A stretch of DNA of 64,000 nucleotides from Christensenella tenuis (GCF_014287795.1 NZ_JACOON010000001.1:496001-560000), one strand, 5' to 3'; positions 32,930-42,830 are shown, numbered from the stretch's first letter. Notes: a model not told the origin generated them from the sequence alone. Numbers and translations: made by a program.

Positions 32930-34207
32930 TTAGAAAACGGTCTTACGGAGCGCTTCACCATCCTGTACTTTGCCTACGCATGTAACTGTCAGCCGATCGA
33001 AATCAAGACAGGCGTCAATTACATCCTGCAGATCCTGATATCGTACTTCCTCCATAAAACGAAGCGCTTCTTCATCAGAGTAAACATTTCCCGTAAGGAT
33101 CATAGCCTTTCCAATCGCACTCATTTTTGAAGAAGTACTTTCGAGGGACAGGATCAAGTTTCCCTTTGACTGTTCGCGGCTCTGGATAAACTCCTCTTCC
33201 GTAATCCCTTCTTGCTTTACCTTCCGGAGCTCTTCCAGAATCATTTCCGCAACCTGAAGCGTATTATCTGCCATTGTCCCCGCGTACACACCATACATTC
33301 CAGAATTTGCATAAAGCGCCGGGTAAGTAAATACAGAATATGCCATGCCCATTTCTTCCCTGATTTTCTGGAATAGGCGTGAGCTCATTGAGCCTCCGAT
33401 CACGTTATTGATAATATTCAGCGCATATTTTCTTTTGTCGCTAAGGTTGAGTCCTGGCATCCCCATACACAGATGAACCTGTTCAATCTCCCGGTCAATC
33501 ACTTGAAACCCATCCTTTTGCGGGGAAAAAGCACTGCAATCAGCAAATCCCGGAACATCCAGCGGACCTTGGTTGACTTTGTTCAACAGCCGGTTCAGGC
33601 AGTCCCGAAGCTCTTGCTCGTCAAAATTTCCTGCTACCGCCACTACAATATTAGAGGCCGTATAGTAGCGGTTCATATAGTTTACAAGGTCTTCCCGCCC
33701 AAAACGCCGAATATTATCTGCCGGCCCCAGTATTGTCTTTTCAAGGGAACAGCCGCTAAAATAGGTGCTTGAGATCAGATCCATCGCAAGGTCTTCCGGA
33801 TTATCATTCGACATCGCGATCTCTTCCAGCACAACATTTCGTTCTTTGTCGAGCTCCTCTGACTGCAAGGTCGCATTGCAGAATAAATCCGTCAAAATCT
33901 CAAGGCCGTCCGCTAACTTCTCGTCAATCACTTTGATGTAATAGCAAGTACATTCCTTCGAAGTAAACGCATTAATTTGTCCGCCGATATTATCTACATC
34001 TACTGCAATCTGCTTGGAAGTCCGTTTCTCCGTTCCCTTGAACAGCATATGCTCTATCAAATGGGAAATACCATTCTCCCCGGGTGTTTCCGTGATAGAG
34101 CCCGCCCCTACCCAGATTCCCGCCGTTACCGAATGAAAATTAGGAAGCTTTTCGGCAATCAGGCGCACTCCGCATTCCAGCTCTTCGTTGATAAATGTTC
34201 CATCCAT
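32930..34207 (-). CDS. M16-family zinc peptidase (YmxG-like)
   Basis: Cytoplasmic processing-peptidase homologue of uncertain target. The 425-residue protein has the inverted zinc motif HLIEHMLFKGT (HxxEH, residues about 47-57) and the downstream Glu in the segment LDKERNVVLEEIAMS. It follows pnp, the same place as B. subtilis ymxG. Length is usual for the one-subunit form. Confidence 0.92.
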   Translation of the reverse strand: MDGTFINEELECGVRLIAEKLPNFHSVTAGIWVGAGSITETPGENGISHLIEHMLFKGTEKRTSKQIAVDVDNIGGQINAFTSKECTCYYIKVIDEKLADGLEILTDLFCNATLQSEELDKERNVVLEEIAMSNDNPEDLAMDLISSTYFSGCSLEKTILGPADNIRRFGREDLVNYMNRYYTASNIVVAVAGNFDEQELRDCLNRLLNKVNQGPLDVPGFADCSAFSPQKDGFQVIDREIEQVHLCMGMPGLNLSDKRKYALNIINNVIGGSMSSRLFQKIREEMGMAYSVFTYPALYANSGMYGVYAGTMADNTLQVAEMILEELRKVKQEGITEEEFIQSREQSKGNLILSLESTSSKMSAIGKAMILTGNVYSDEEALRFMEEVRYQDLQDVIDACLDFDRLTVTCVGKVQDGEALRKTVF

Positions 34208-34228
34208 AACAAAATCCTTTCATGATAC

Positions 34229-34287
34229 AAAAAAGCCGACACGGGAACCCAAACGGTTATCGCTGCTCCCCATTAGCCGGCTTTTTC
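34229..34287 (-). terminator. Terminator after pnp
   Basis: AAAAAGCCGGC and GTCGGCTTTTTT pair on the minus strand around a long, itself partly foldable loop; the T-run follows. It lies between the pnp stop and the M16 start. Confidence 0.65.
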
Positions 34288-34296
34288 TCACTCGTT

Positions 34297-36393
34297 TCAG
34301 TTCAATTCTTCCGGTTTTACACCTTTATGCGTCAGGTTGATTCTTCCTTGCTTATCAATCTCGATAACTTTTACAAGTAAAGTGTCGCCAATATTGCACA
34401 CGTCCTCAACCTTTTTCACATAATCTTTGGAGAGATTGGAAATACGGCACATTCCTTCTTTCCCCGGAGCAAGCTCCACAAACGCCCCAAAGTTCATAAT
34501 GCGTGTTACCTTGCCATTGAATACCTCGCCGACTTTCACATCTTTTACGATCGTCTCAATGATTTTGCGTGCCTTTGCCGCTGCCTCGTCATCCGGTGTC
34601 AGGATCGCCACACGGCCATCGTCTTCAATGTCAATTTTCACGCCAGTATCGTCAATAATTTTATTGATTACTTTGCCGCCTGAACCAATTACTTCACGGA
34701 TCTTATCCGGATCGATCATAAATTGGACAATCTTCGGTGCAAAGGGCGAGAGATGTTCACGCGGGGCCGAAATAACTTCGTTCATCTTATCGAGGATATA
34801 AAGCCTGCCGCGTAAGGCTTGCGCCAGCGCCCGTTCGAGGATTTCTTTATCGATTCCCTTGATTTTAATGTCCATCTGGATTGCAGTAATTCCGTCTTTT
34901 GTGCCTGCAACTTTGAAGTCCATATCGCCCATGAAATCTTCAAGTCCTTGAATGTCCGTAAGGACAACAACCTTTCCGGTATCAGGATCTTTGATTAAGC
35001 CCATAGCGCATCCGGCAACTGCTTTTTTCATAGGTACGCCTGCATCCATCAATGCAAGCGAGCTGGCGCATACGCTTGCTTGTGAGGTCGAACCATTCGA
35101 GCTAATTACTTCTGAAACTGCACGGATTGCGTATGGGAATTCCTCCTCGGAGGGAAGCATCGGTTCAATCGCGCGTTCTGCGAGCGCACCATGGCCAATC
35201 TCCCGGCGAGAAGCGCTGCGCATCATTTTCGCTTCACCTGTAGAGAACGGAGGCATATTATAATGATGCATATAACGCTTGAAGTCTTCATCCGTAATTC
35301 CATCCAGGTTCTGGCCTTCGCGAAGCCCGCCGAGCGTTACGATATTCATTGCCTGTGTCAGGCCGCGCGTAAATACCGCACTTCCGTGAGTCCGTTTGAA
35401 AAGGCCGGTTTCACACCAAATCGGGCGGATATCTTCATATCCGCGTCCGTCGGGACGTACACCGTCATTCATAATCTTGCTGCGCAAAACTTCCTTTGTC
35501 ATTGCATACAAGACGTCCGCAATATCTCCCGCACTTTCTGGGAACTGTTCCGCAAAATGTTCGATCGTCTCCTGTTTTACTTGTTCCTGGCGCGCTTCAC
35601 GCTCATCACGTTCGAACGTATCGAGGCTCCAGACCACTTTTTCCGCAGCAAACTCACGAACGGCAGCTTCTACTTCTTCCGATGGTTTGTGGATTTCTAC
35701 TTCCTGTTCCGGCTTGCCAATATCATCTTTGATATTCTGAATGAAGGCACAGATTCGTTTGATTTCTTCGTGCGCGAACAGAATTGCATCCAGCATTTCC
35801 GCTTCAGTCACTTCTTTCGCGCCTGCTTCCACCATCATCACCGCATCCTTTGTTCCGGATACCGTAAGATTCAGCCTGCTCTTTTCACGTTGTTCGCTGT
35901 TTGGGTTGATGATGTATTCCCCATCGACCATTCCGACCGCAACGGAACCCGTCGGTCCTGCAAAAGGCAGTCCGGAAATGGAAAGCGCCGCGGAAGATCC
36001 GATCATGGCCAATATTTCCGGCGGATTATCAAGATCAACAGACATAACCGTCGCAACTATTTGAACATCCTTATAATATCCCTTCGGGAAAAGCGGACGA
36101 ATGGGGCGGTCAATCAGGCGTGCTGCCAGAATTGCCGAGGTGGCAGGCCTGCCTTCGCGTTTAATAAAGCCTCCCGGTATTTTACCGGCGGCATACATTT
36201 TTTCTTCATATTCTACACTGAGCGGGAAAAAATCAATTCCCTCCCGTTCTGTTTTGGAGCCCGTCGCATTTACCATAACGGCCGTATCTCCACATCTTAC
36301 AATTACGGAGCCGCCTGCTTGAAAAGCATACTTGCCGCTCTCTATCGAAAGGGTACGGCCTCCGAGTTCCATTTCATACATGTGATCCTGCAT
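34297..36393 (-). CDS. pnp: Polyribonucleotide nucleotidyltransferase (PNPase)
   Basis: Phosphorolytic 3'-5' exoribonuclease of RNA decay. The 698-residue protein has two RNase PH domains, then KH (IREVIGSGGKVINKIIDDTG, about 555-575) and S1 (GEVFNGKVTRIMNFGAFVEL, about 620-640). AGGAGG precedes the ATG MQDHMYEMELGG. Its 5' leader holds a stem (36450-36490), and rpsO is upstream, the conserved order. Confidence 0.97.
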   Translation of the reverse strand: MQDHMYEMELGGRTLSIESGKYAFQAGGSVIVRCGDTAVMVNATGSKTEREGIDFFPLSVEYEEKMYAAGKIPGGFIKREGRPATSAILAARLIDRPIRPLFPKGYYKDVQIVATVMSVDLDNPPEILAMIGSSAALSISGLPFAGPTGSVAVGMVDGEYIINPNSEQREKSRLNLTVSGTKDAVMMVEAGAKEVTEAEMLDAILFAHEEIKRICAFIQNIKDDIGKPEQEVEIHKPSEEVEAAVREFAAEKVVWSLDTFERDEREARQEQVKQETIEHFAEQFPESAGDIADVLYAMTKEVLRSKIMNDGVRPDGRGYEDIRPIWCETGLFKRTHGSAVFTRGLTQAMNIVTLGGLREGQNLDGITDEDFKRYMHHYNMPPFSTGEAKMMRSASRREIGHGALAERAIEPMLPSEEEFPYAIRAVSEVISSNGSTSQASVCASSLALMDAGVPMKKAVAGCAMGLIKDPDTGKVVVLTDIQGLEDFMGDMDFKVAGTKDGITAIQMDIKIKGIDKEILERALAQALRGRLYILDKMNEVISAPREHLSPFAPKIVQFMIDPDKIREVIGSGGKVINKIIDDTGVKIDIEDDGRVAILTPDDEAAAKARKIIETIVKDVKVGEVFNGKVTRIMNFGAFVELAPGKEGMCRISNLSKDYVKKVEDVCNIGDTLLVKVIEIDKQGRINLTHKGVKPEELN

Positions 36394-36449
36394 AGTTTCC
36401 TCCTATGTTCTTTCTATATATTCCCTCTATTGGTAACGAATCGATAAAA

Positions 36450-36490
36450 CCGGAACACCACTTAGGCGTCTCCCGCCCGATGATGTTCCG
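36450..36490 (-). promoter_or_regulatory. Structured leader of pnp
   Basis: CCGGAAC (36450-36456) pairs with GTTCCGG (36484-36490), enclosing a second hairpin GGCG/CGCC. On the minus strand TTTTA follows. In other bacteria a leader stem-loop in this place is cut by RNase III for PNPase autocontrol; here it may do that or partly terminate. Confidence 0.5.
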
Positions 36491-36502
36491 GCACCTGGCA
36501 TG

Positions 36503-36530
36503 CAAAAAGAGCGAGACAAGCCCCGCTCCT
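36503..36530 (-). terminator. Terminator after rpsO
   Basis: On the minus strand GAGCG pairs with CGCTC around GGGCTTGTCT, followed by TTTTTG. It lies just after the rpsO stop. Confidence 0.65.
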
Positions 36531-36536
36531 TATCGC

Positions 36537-36800
36537 TTACTTTCTTAAATTCAGGCTGCTGATCAGGCTTCTGTAACGCTCAATATCCTTTTCCTTCAGA
36601 TAGTTGAGCAAGCCACGTCTTTTACCAACCATTTTCAGAAGGCCACGCCGTGAATGCGCGTCTTTCTTAAACTGTTTCAAATGTTCATTCAGGTGATTGA
36701 TCCTGTATGTAAGAAGGGCGATCTGCACTTCCGGCGAACCGGTGTCCCCTTCTTTTTGGGCATACTTCTGAATAATTTCCGTCTTTACTGCTTTGTCCAT
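36537..36800 (-). CDS. rpsO: Ribosomal protein S15
   Basis: Binds 16S rRNA and organises the central domain of the small subunit. The 87-residue protein has the family core (GDTGSPEVQIALLTYRINHL, HSRRGLLKMVGKRRGLLNYL). GGAGG precedes the ATG. A 94-base gap to ribF may carry its promoter or S15 autoregulatory site, but I see no clear one. Confidence 0.97.
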   Translation of the reverse strand: MDKAVKTEIIQKYAQKEGDTGSPEVQIALLTYRINHLNEHLKQFKKDAHSRRGLLKMVGKRRGLLNYLKEKDIERYRSLISSLNLRK

Positions 36801-36894
36801 TTCTTACCTCCATTTTTTTGAAACCTCGTGATGCCACGGTGACGTCGGAGTTGTCGTACATCGGAGCATACGATATAATCACATGTAAAGTAGT

Positions 36895-37815
36895 TTACCA
36901 CAACATATACTTTTTGTAAACATCTAAATCCTTCAGCATTTCCTGCGCCAGGTGTGCGTCCTGAGCAATTTGCTTCTGCAGCGCCGCCACATTTGGGAAC
37001 GCCCGTTCCCCGCGAAGAAATGATACGAAATTCACGCGCATCTTTTCATCATATACGTCTCCCGAAAATCCAAAAATAAAAGTCTCCACATTGGCAATTC
37101 CTGCATCCGAAACGGTAGGTTTTATGCCTACATTCGTTACTGCGGGATAACATTTTCCATCAATCTGGGCGATGGTTGCATAAACGCCATACCGCGGCAA
37201 AAGCTTATCCGTTGAAATATTCGCCGTCGGAAAACCAATGGATGACCCAAGATGCTTTCCTTTTTCAATCTTTCCGTCGATGAAGTAGAAGCGCTTCAGC
37301 AATGAGACCGTCTGCTCCATTTCTCCGCGTTCAATATGTCCGCGGATCAGCGTACTGCTTATTTTACCATCCTGGCATTTCACTGGCGGCACAATACAAA
37401 CCGTGTATCCGAAGTGCTTCGCCTGCGAGCGCAAATAATCAGCCGTCCCCTCCGCATTCCTTCCAAACCGGAAATCAAAGCCGACCGTAATATGCCTGGC
37501 ATGCATATTTCCCACAATATATTCCAAGAATTCTTCCTTTGTCAGCTGTGAAAACTCTTTTGTAAAGGGCTGCTGATAAAGCATATCCACATTCATGGAA
37601 GCAAAAATAGAAACCTTTTCCTCTGCGGTATAAATGTTTTTATAGGCCGCGTGATTCGGTTTTGTGTCAAACGTATAAATAAGCGATTTCAGGTTCGCCC
37701 TACGCTCTATTTCATCGATGAGCGCCATATGTCCCGCATGGATTCCGTCAAATAGTCCGATTGCAACGGCGGTCTCTTCCTGAAGCGGCAAGTCATTTCG
37801 TGTCAGCAGTTTCAC
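36895..37815 (-). CDS. ribF: Riboflavin kinase / FAD synthetase
   Basis: Makes FMN and FAD. The 306-residue protein has the N-terminal adenylyltransferase (IGLFDGIHAGHMALI, HxGH-like; TVGFDFRFGRN) and C-terminal flavokinase (GKHLGSSIGFPTANI) domains. It begins with GTG (37815), overlapping the truB stop as GTGA. Confidence 0.95.
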   Translation of the reverse strand: MKLLTRNDLPLQEETAVAIGLFDGIHAGHMALIDEIERRANLKSLIYTFDTKPNHAAYKNIYTAEEKVSIFASMNVDMLYQQPFTKEFSQLTKEEFLEYIVGNMHARHITVGFDFRFGRNAEGTADYLRSQAKHFGYTVCIVPPVKCQDGKISSTLIRGHIERGEMEQTVSLLKRFYFIDGKIEKGKHLGSSIGFPTANISTDKLLPRYGVYATIAQIDGKCYPAVTNVGIKPTVSDAGIANVETFIFGFSGDVYDEKMRVNFVSFLRGERAFPNVAALQKQIAQDAHLAQEMLKDLDVYKKYMLW

Positions 37816-38711
37816 CTGCGAGAATCCCCCAATTCCTTCAGCATGGATACAAGTTTCAACGTATTTCCTGCTTTTTTTCCAATGCCAATCAATTCATCTT
37901 TGCAATATACCGCATAATTTGTATCGGCCTGCACCCGGAGATTTGCCTTACCAAGATCAACAGGTGTTCCATTAGTAAGAAAACGGTACAAATATGGATC
38001 ACAGCGGAGCGTTTCCAAAAAGGAAACCGCTTGTTCCATAGGCTGTACAACCGCTGCCGCTTTGCCGCCGCCCGCTAATTCTTCAATTTCGGGTAGCGTA
38101 TATGCATCTTCCGCCCGAAACCCACACGTTTCGGTTCTCATGAGGAACGACATATGGGCACAAGCAGAAAGCCCTCTTCCTATATCCGCACACAAGCTCC
38201 GGATATAGGTACCTTTAGAACACCGAATGCGTAAAAGAAAGCGGTTCTGCATTCCCCGTATCAGTTCCAATTTATGCACATATACTTCCCGCGGCGGTTT
38301 CTCTACTGTAATCCCCTTGCGCGCAAGCTCATAAAGCTTTTTTCCTTCATGTTTTATCGCCGAATACATAGGAGGTTTTTGTAAAAGCTTCCCGGTAAAA
38401 CCCGGTAGGATGGATTCCAGTTGTTTCCGCGTAATATCGCCTTCCGACACGCGCGTCACGCGTCCATAACTGTCCTGAGTATCCGTCTCCATGCCAAAAG
38501 TAATCTCCGCAATATATTCCTTATCGCCATGCATAATATAATCTGCAATCTTTGTTGCACGGCCAATGCAAACCGGCAGCACTCCCGCCGCACCCGGATC
38601 AAGTGTCCCCGTATGTCCAACCTTTTTTTGTCCCAATATCCTGCGCACATGGAACACCACGTCGCTTGAGGTCATGGCCGGGGGTTTCAATAGATTCAAA
38701 ACACCGTTCAC
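37812..38711 (-). CDS. truB: tRNA pseudouridine-55 synthase TruB
   Basis: Makes pseudouridine 55 in the T loop of tRNAs. The start is a GTG at 38711 (MNGVLNLLKPPAMTSSD), overlapping the nrnA stop as GTGA with GGCGGAG upstream; 299 residues. Catalytic Asp 38 in GHTGTLDPGAAGVLPV, then KGTYIRSLCADIG and a PUA-like C-terminus. An ATG 23 codons upstream would lie within nrnA and add residues unlike the family. Confidence 0.94.
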   Translation of the reverse strand: MNGVLNLLKPPAMTSSDVVFHVRRILGQKKVGHTGTLDPGAAGVLPVCIGRATKIADYIMHGDKEYIAEITFGMETDTQDSYGRVTRVSEGDITRKQLESILPGFTGKLLQKPPMYSAIKHEGKKLYELARKGITVEKPPREVYVHKLELIRGMQNRFLLRIRCSKGTYIRSLCADIGRGLSACAHMSFLMRTETCGFRAEDAYTLPEIEELAGGGKAAAVVQPMEQAVSFLETLRCDPYLYRFLTNGTPVDLGKANLRVQADTNYAVYCKDELIGIGKKAGNTLKLVSMLKELGDSRR

Positions 38712-39658
38712 TTCAAATAATTCTCCGCCGCCTTCATCAGCGTTTCCGTTACGTTGTAAATATTTCCTTTCATCATGCATCCAGCCGCTTTGACATGTCC
38801 GCCACCGCCAAACTGGGCTGCCAGTTCGCCTACGTCCGCATATGTATTTGCCCGAAGACTTACCTTATAGGTATCACGGCTCATCTCCCGAATGAACGCG
38901 GCAATCTCCACACCCTCGATCTCACGTGCGTAATCAATCAGTATCTCCGTATCCGATACATCTGCTCCGCTTTCTTCAATATCGCTCAACATAAGAACAG
39001 AGATAGCCATCATTCCATTCTTGTAAAGCCTGATATTGTCAATAAAACGTGCAATCAGCTTTGTGGCGCCAAGAGAACGCCTGTTAAAAATCTGTTCCGC
39101 CATTTCAGACAAAGGCAATCCCTCTGCCACTAAACGTGAAAACAATTCAAGCGTTGTTTTTTTCGTATTGGAATAGGTGAAATTCCCGGTATCTGTAGAA
39201 ATCGCCATATAGATGGCCATGCGTACCGTTTCATCCGCTACGGCGCCTAATATCTTCCCCAATTGCCAAATAATTTCCCCCGTCGCCGGCAAATCAGCTA
39301 CATAATTAATTTGCGCGTAATTGGTGTTGGAAATATGGTGGTCAATATTACAGTTCGGTAACTGCTGGAATAATTCCTGCGCATCCGAAAGCCGTTTTGC
39401 TGTTGCGCAATCCACCGAAACCGCAGCATCGTATGATGCGGCCATAACATTTGGTAACAAGCGGTATAAATGCTCAAAACACCCAAACCGGTATTTCGCC
39501 GGCGGTTCACATAATAAAATAACCTCGGCGCATTTGCCAAGATTATTTAATATTTGAGCAAGCGCATACGCGCTCCCGAGTGCGTCTCCGTCAGGATTCA
39601 AATGGGTAAGCACTGCAAATTTATGATGCGTTTCTAAAAAAGTGACAACTTCTTTCAT
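38708..39658 (-). CDS. nrnA: Oligoribonuclease / pAp phosphatase NrnA
   Basis: DHH/DHHA1 phosphoesterase degrading nano-RNA and 3'-phosphoadenosine 5'-phosphate. The 316-residue protein has HLNPDGDALGSAYAL (residues about 19-33), DCATAKRL, and CNIDHHISNTNYAQ; the C-terminal DHHA1 motif is GGGGHVKAAGC. The start overlaps the rbfA stop as ATGA. Confidence 0.95.
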   Translation of the reverse strand: MKEVVTFLETHHKFAVLTHLNPDGDALGSAYALAQILNNLGKCAEVILLCEPPAKYRFGCFEHLYRLLPNVMAASYDAAVSVDCATAKRLSDAQELFQQLPNCNIDHHISNTNYAQINYVADLPATGEIIWQLGKILGAVADETVRMAIYMAISTDTGNFTYSNTKKTTLELFSRLVAEGLPLSEMAEQIFNRRSLGATKLIARFIDNIRLYKNGMMAISVLMLSDIEESGADVSDTEILIDYAREIEGVEIAAFIREMSRDTYKVSLRANTYADVGELAAQFGGGGHVKAAGCMMKGNIYNVTETLMKAAENYLK

Positions 39659-40011
39659 TTTATTTCCTTACTTTTTACATCGTCAATTAACTTAGAAATT
39701 TTGATGCCATACTCAATCGAATCGTCCAATACAAAAGTAAGCTCAGGCACCCGCCGCAAATCCACAGCCCTTGCCAGCTTTGTACGAATAAAGGAGGCTC
39801 CATGGTTGAGCGCGTCGATTGAAGCGCGTCTTTTTTTCTCTGTGTCATATACGCTAATGTATACCTTGCCAAATTTCAGGTCGGATGTAATTTCTACCTT
39901 AGTTACAGTCGTCATTTCAGACAACCGGTCATCCTTTACATCGTCTCTGATGATTTCAGCAAGCGCGCGTTTTACCTCTTCATCAATCCTGCTTAACCGA
40001 TTCGTCGCCAT
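39655..40011 (-). CDS. rbfA: Ribosome-binding factor A
   Basis: Helps mature the 30S subunit. The 118-residue protein has the KH-like fold with RIDEEVKRALAEIIRDDVKD and the C-terminal LRRVPELTFVLDDSIEYG. It lies between infB and nrnA. Confidence 0.95.
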   Translation of the reverse strand: MATNRLSRIDEEVKRALAEIIRDDVKDDRLSEMTTVTKVEITSDLKFGKVYISVYDTEKKRRASIDALNHGASFIRTKLARAVDLRRVPELTFVLDDSIEYGIKISKLIDDVKSKEIK

Positions 40012-40024
40012 GGATATTCACTCC

Positions 40025-42508
40025 TTACCGTGCGATTTCATGCATCTCAAAACATTCCACAACATCGCCTTCTTTGATATCGTCAAAACGTTCGAGGGAA
40101 AGTCCGCACTCATACCCCTGCGCCACTTCCTTGGCGTCATCCTTAAAGCGTTTTAGAGAACTGAGTGCTCCTTCATAGATAACCACATTATCACGAAGCA
40201 AACGCGCCTGTGCATTTCTGCGGATCAGTCCGTCCGTCACATAGCAGCCCGCAATCGTTCCCACAGCAGAAACTTTAAAGGTCTGCCGAACCTCGGCGTG
40301 ACCGATGACAAGTTCTTCAAATTCAGGCTCAAGCATGCCTTTCATGGCAGCAGTAATATCTTCGATTGCCTTATAAATAATGCGGTATAGCCTGATGTCA
40401 ACTTTCTCATGTTCCGCCGCCGTCTGTGCCATATTATCCGGCCGGACATTAAACCCGATGATGATAGCATTTGCGGCCGAGGCCAACATAACGTCCGTTT
40501 CTGTGATCGCGCCGACTCCGCAATGAATAGCACGCACACGTACCTCTTCATTGGACAGTTTTTCCAGAGACTGTCTTACCGCTTCAACAGAGCCTTGTAC
40601 ATCCGCTTTGATGACAATATTCAAATCCTTGATCTGCCCTTCTGCGATCTGGTTAAACAGGTCATCCAGCGAAACTTTGGACATCTTCTTGAGCATTTCC
40701 GCCTTTTGCTTATCTTTCCGCTCTTCTGCAACCTGTTTGGAAAGCTTATCCGCAGGAGCGGCATGCAGAATATCTCCTGCCGCAGGGACTTCGGAAAAGC
40801 CAATCACTTCAACCGGCTGAGATGGAAACGCCTCGTTCACCGTTTTCCCAAGATCGTTTACCATAGCGCGTACCCGGCCGTAAGCCGTACCTGCGATAAT
40901 TGTATCGCCCGTTCGGAGCGTACCTGTTTCCACCAATACAGTAGCAACCGGTCCGCGCCCTTTATCAAGCTGCGCCTCTACAATAGTTCCCTTTGCAAGA
41001 CGATCTGGATTTGCTTTCAGTTCCTGAACCTCCGCAACCAACAAAATCATCTCAAGGAGCTTTTCAATTCCTTCACCCGTCTTTGCAGAGACCGGAACAA
41101 CAATCGTTTGTCCGCCCCATTCTTCGGGCAGGAGGTCATGTTCGGTAAGCTCCTGCATAATCTTCTGCACATTGGCATTTGGCCGGTCGATCTTGTTCAC
41201 AGCCACAATAATCGGGACATCAGCTGACTTAGCATGGTTGATGGCCTCAACCGTCTGAGGCATGATGCCGTCGTCCGCCGCGACTACAATAATCGCTATG
41301 TCCGTTACCTGGGCGCCACGGGCGCGCATCGCTGTAAACGCTTCGTGGCCAGGTGTATCAATAAATGTAATTTTTTCACCGTTCAGTTCTACCTGATAGG
41401 CACCAATATGCTGTGTGATGCCCCCAGCCTCGCCTTCCGTCACCTTGGATTGCCTGATTTTATCAAGCAAAGACGTTTTACCATGATCAACATGGCCCAT
41501 AATTGTAACAATCGGCGGGCGCTTTAAAAGCTGCTCTTCCGTATCAGGCGCTTCCTCAATCAGGATGTCTTCTGCCGTTTTTTCAATTTTCTGCTCCAGT
41601 TCAATTCCAAACTCACCAGCCACCAGTGTCGCCGTATCAAAATCAATTTGGGAATTGATGGTGGACATCATGCCCAGCAGAAGCAGTTTTTTCAAAATTT
41701 CGGAAACCGGTTTTCCTATTTTTTCCGAGAAAAGCTTTACGGAAATCGTTTCTTCCGTAATCACTGCTTTTTCAATTTTAATTGGTTCGATGACTACCTT
41801 TGGCTGCTGTTGCTTTTTATGGCGTTTTCTGGATCCCTTCGGAAAATCGTCGTCATCAATATTAAAAACGCGTTCTTTAATTTTCGGCCGTTTGGCACGC
41901 TCGTCTTCAAGCTGCTTTTTTGTTTTTTTGCCATGCTCAAAACCGCCCGGTTTTGCGTTCGTATTTGCAAATTTCTTAGCCGGTTTTGTTTCCATCCGCT
42001 CTTGCTTCTTCTGACCTTCTTTCGCTTCCTGCTTCTGGGGGACCGCCTGTCTGGACGCCGCTTGCTTCGGCGGAACCGATGGCTTTGTCTTAGCCTCCAT
42101 TCGCTGCGGCTGTTGCATCTGTGGACACGCCGCCGCAGGTGCAGCAGGCTGCTCTTTCTTTTCAGGAGCAGCTTTCGCGCTCTCCTCTTCCTTCACTTCC
42201 GGCTTTGGCGTTTCTTCCGTTGCTTTCACAATTTCCGGCGCTGTTTTTTGCTCAGCAGCAGCTTTTTCTTCCGCCGCCTTTTGCTCTGCCATTCTCCGGG
42301 CTTCTTCTTCCATGCGCTGTTGCTCTTCTTTTTCAGCGCGCGCCTTTTCGTTCCTGACTTTCTCTATATCAAGAATTTTAGACTCGATAGTCTTTATATC
42401 ACGGATTTGGCCGTCTGCCTCCGTTTGCATTTCCAAAATACGGTTGAAAATATTCTGCGCATTTGCGAGAAGCGATTTGTTTGTTTCTAAAATTTTAATC
42501 TTGCTCAA
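40025..42508 (-). CDS. infB: Translation initiation factor IF-2
   Basis: GTPase that brings initiator tRNA to the ribosome. Best start is TTG at 42508 (MSKIKILETNKS), six bases after GGGGGTG and overlapping the end of ylxQ by 14 bases; 827 residues. A long Ala/Glu/Lys/Gln-rich low-complexity linker (about residues 45-215) precedes the G domain (GHVDHGKTSLLD, DTPGHEAF, NKIDRP) and the C-terminal domains. Part of the rimP-nusA-infB operon. Confidence 0.95.
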   Translation of the reverse strand: MSKIKILETNKSLLANAQNIFNRILEMQTEADGQIRDIKTIESKILDIEKVRNEKARAEKEEQQRMEEEARRMAEQKAAEEKAAAEQKTAPEIVKATEETPKPEVKEEESAKAAPEKKEQPAAPAAACPQMQQPQRMEAKTKPSVPPKQAASRQAVPQKQEAKEGQKKQERMETKPAKKFANTNAKPGGFEHGKKTKKQLEDERAKRPKIKERVFNIDDDDFPKGSRKRHKKQQQPKVVIEPIKIEKAVITEETISVKLFSEKIGKPVSEILKKLLLLGMMSTINSQIDFDTATLVAGEFGIELEQKIEKTAEDILIEEAPDTEEQLLKRPPIVTIMGHVDHGKTSLLDKIRQSKVTEGEAGGITQHIGAYQVELNGEKITFIDTPGHEAFTAMRARGAQVTDIAIIVVAADDGIMPQTVEAINHAKSADVPIIVAVNKIDRPNANVQKIMQELTEHDLLPEEWGGQTIVVPVSAKTGEGIEKLLEMILLVAEVQELKANPDRLAKGTIVEAQLDKGRGPVATVLVETGTLRTGDTIIAGTAYGRVRAMVNDLGKTVNEAFPSQPVEVIGFSEVPAAGDILHAAPADKLSKQVAEERKDKQKAEMLKKMSKVSLDDLFNQIAEGQIKDLNIVIKADVQGSVEAVRQSLEKLSNEEVRVRAIHCGVGAITETDVMLASAANAIIIGFNVRPDNMAQTAAEHEKVDIRLYRIIYKAIEDITAAMKGMLEPEFEELVIGHAEVRQTFKVSAVGTIAGCYVTDGLIRRNAQARLLRDNVVIYEGALSSLKRFKDDAKEVAQGYECGLSLERFDDIKEGDVVECFEMHEIAR

Positions 42509-42830
42509 TAGTTTCACCCCCGGAGATAGCGTTATATTTGTCCCATGCACTTTGTGCAAACTGCGGACACACTATTCCTATGACTTTATTGTTTGGTTTA
42601 TGGATGCTTTTGCCAAGCACTCCACACTCATCAAGAATGATGCACTTTACGTGATAGTAGGCACACGCATCCTTTATTTGCTTTTTTGTATTTTCGGAAG
42701 CGCCGCCGTCTGCAACAACGAGTTTCGCCTTCCTTTTCTTTACCGCCTGGTCAACTCCCTGGGCGCCGCATATAATCTTTCCAGCCCGCGCCGCAAGCCC
42801 GAGGAATCTCAGGAACTTCTCATTTTCCAT
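42495..42830 (-). CDS. ylxQ: L7Ae-family RNA-binding protein YlxQ
   Basis: Probable kink-turn RNA-binding protein. The 111-residue protein has the L7Ae/S12e/Gadd45 fold pattern (FLGLAARAGKIICGAQGV, KLVVADGGASENTKKQI, LGKSIHKPNNKVIGIV). It overlaps ylxR and infB, the usual nusA-operon place. A k-turn-binding L7Ae relative has been reported in OLE complexes of another species, but position argues that this copy is ordinary YlxQ. Confidence 0.88.
   Translation of the reverse strand: MENEKFLRFLGLAARAGKIICGAQGVDQAVKKRKAKLVVADGGASENTKKQIKDACAYYHVKCIILDECGVLGKSIHKPNNKVIGIVCPQFAQSAWDKYNAISGGETIEQD

Noticed and set aside
35191..36447. 418-codon plus-strand open frame opposite pnp
   Set aside because: It is antisense to a full-length pnp, is rich in Phe/Arg/Cys as expected of a shadow frame, and has no ribosome site.
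42031..42360. Tandem repeat or CRISPR-like signal in the infB linker region
   Set aside because: The repetitive look comes from Ala/Glu/Lys/Gln codons in the IF-2 linker; there are no exact spaced repeats.
41648..42490. 280-codon plus-strand open frame opposite infB
   Set aside because: Leu/Phe/Arg-rich low-complexity sequence that mirrors the Glu/Lys/Ala-rich IF-2 linker on the other strand.
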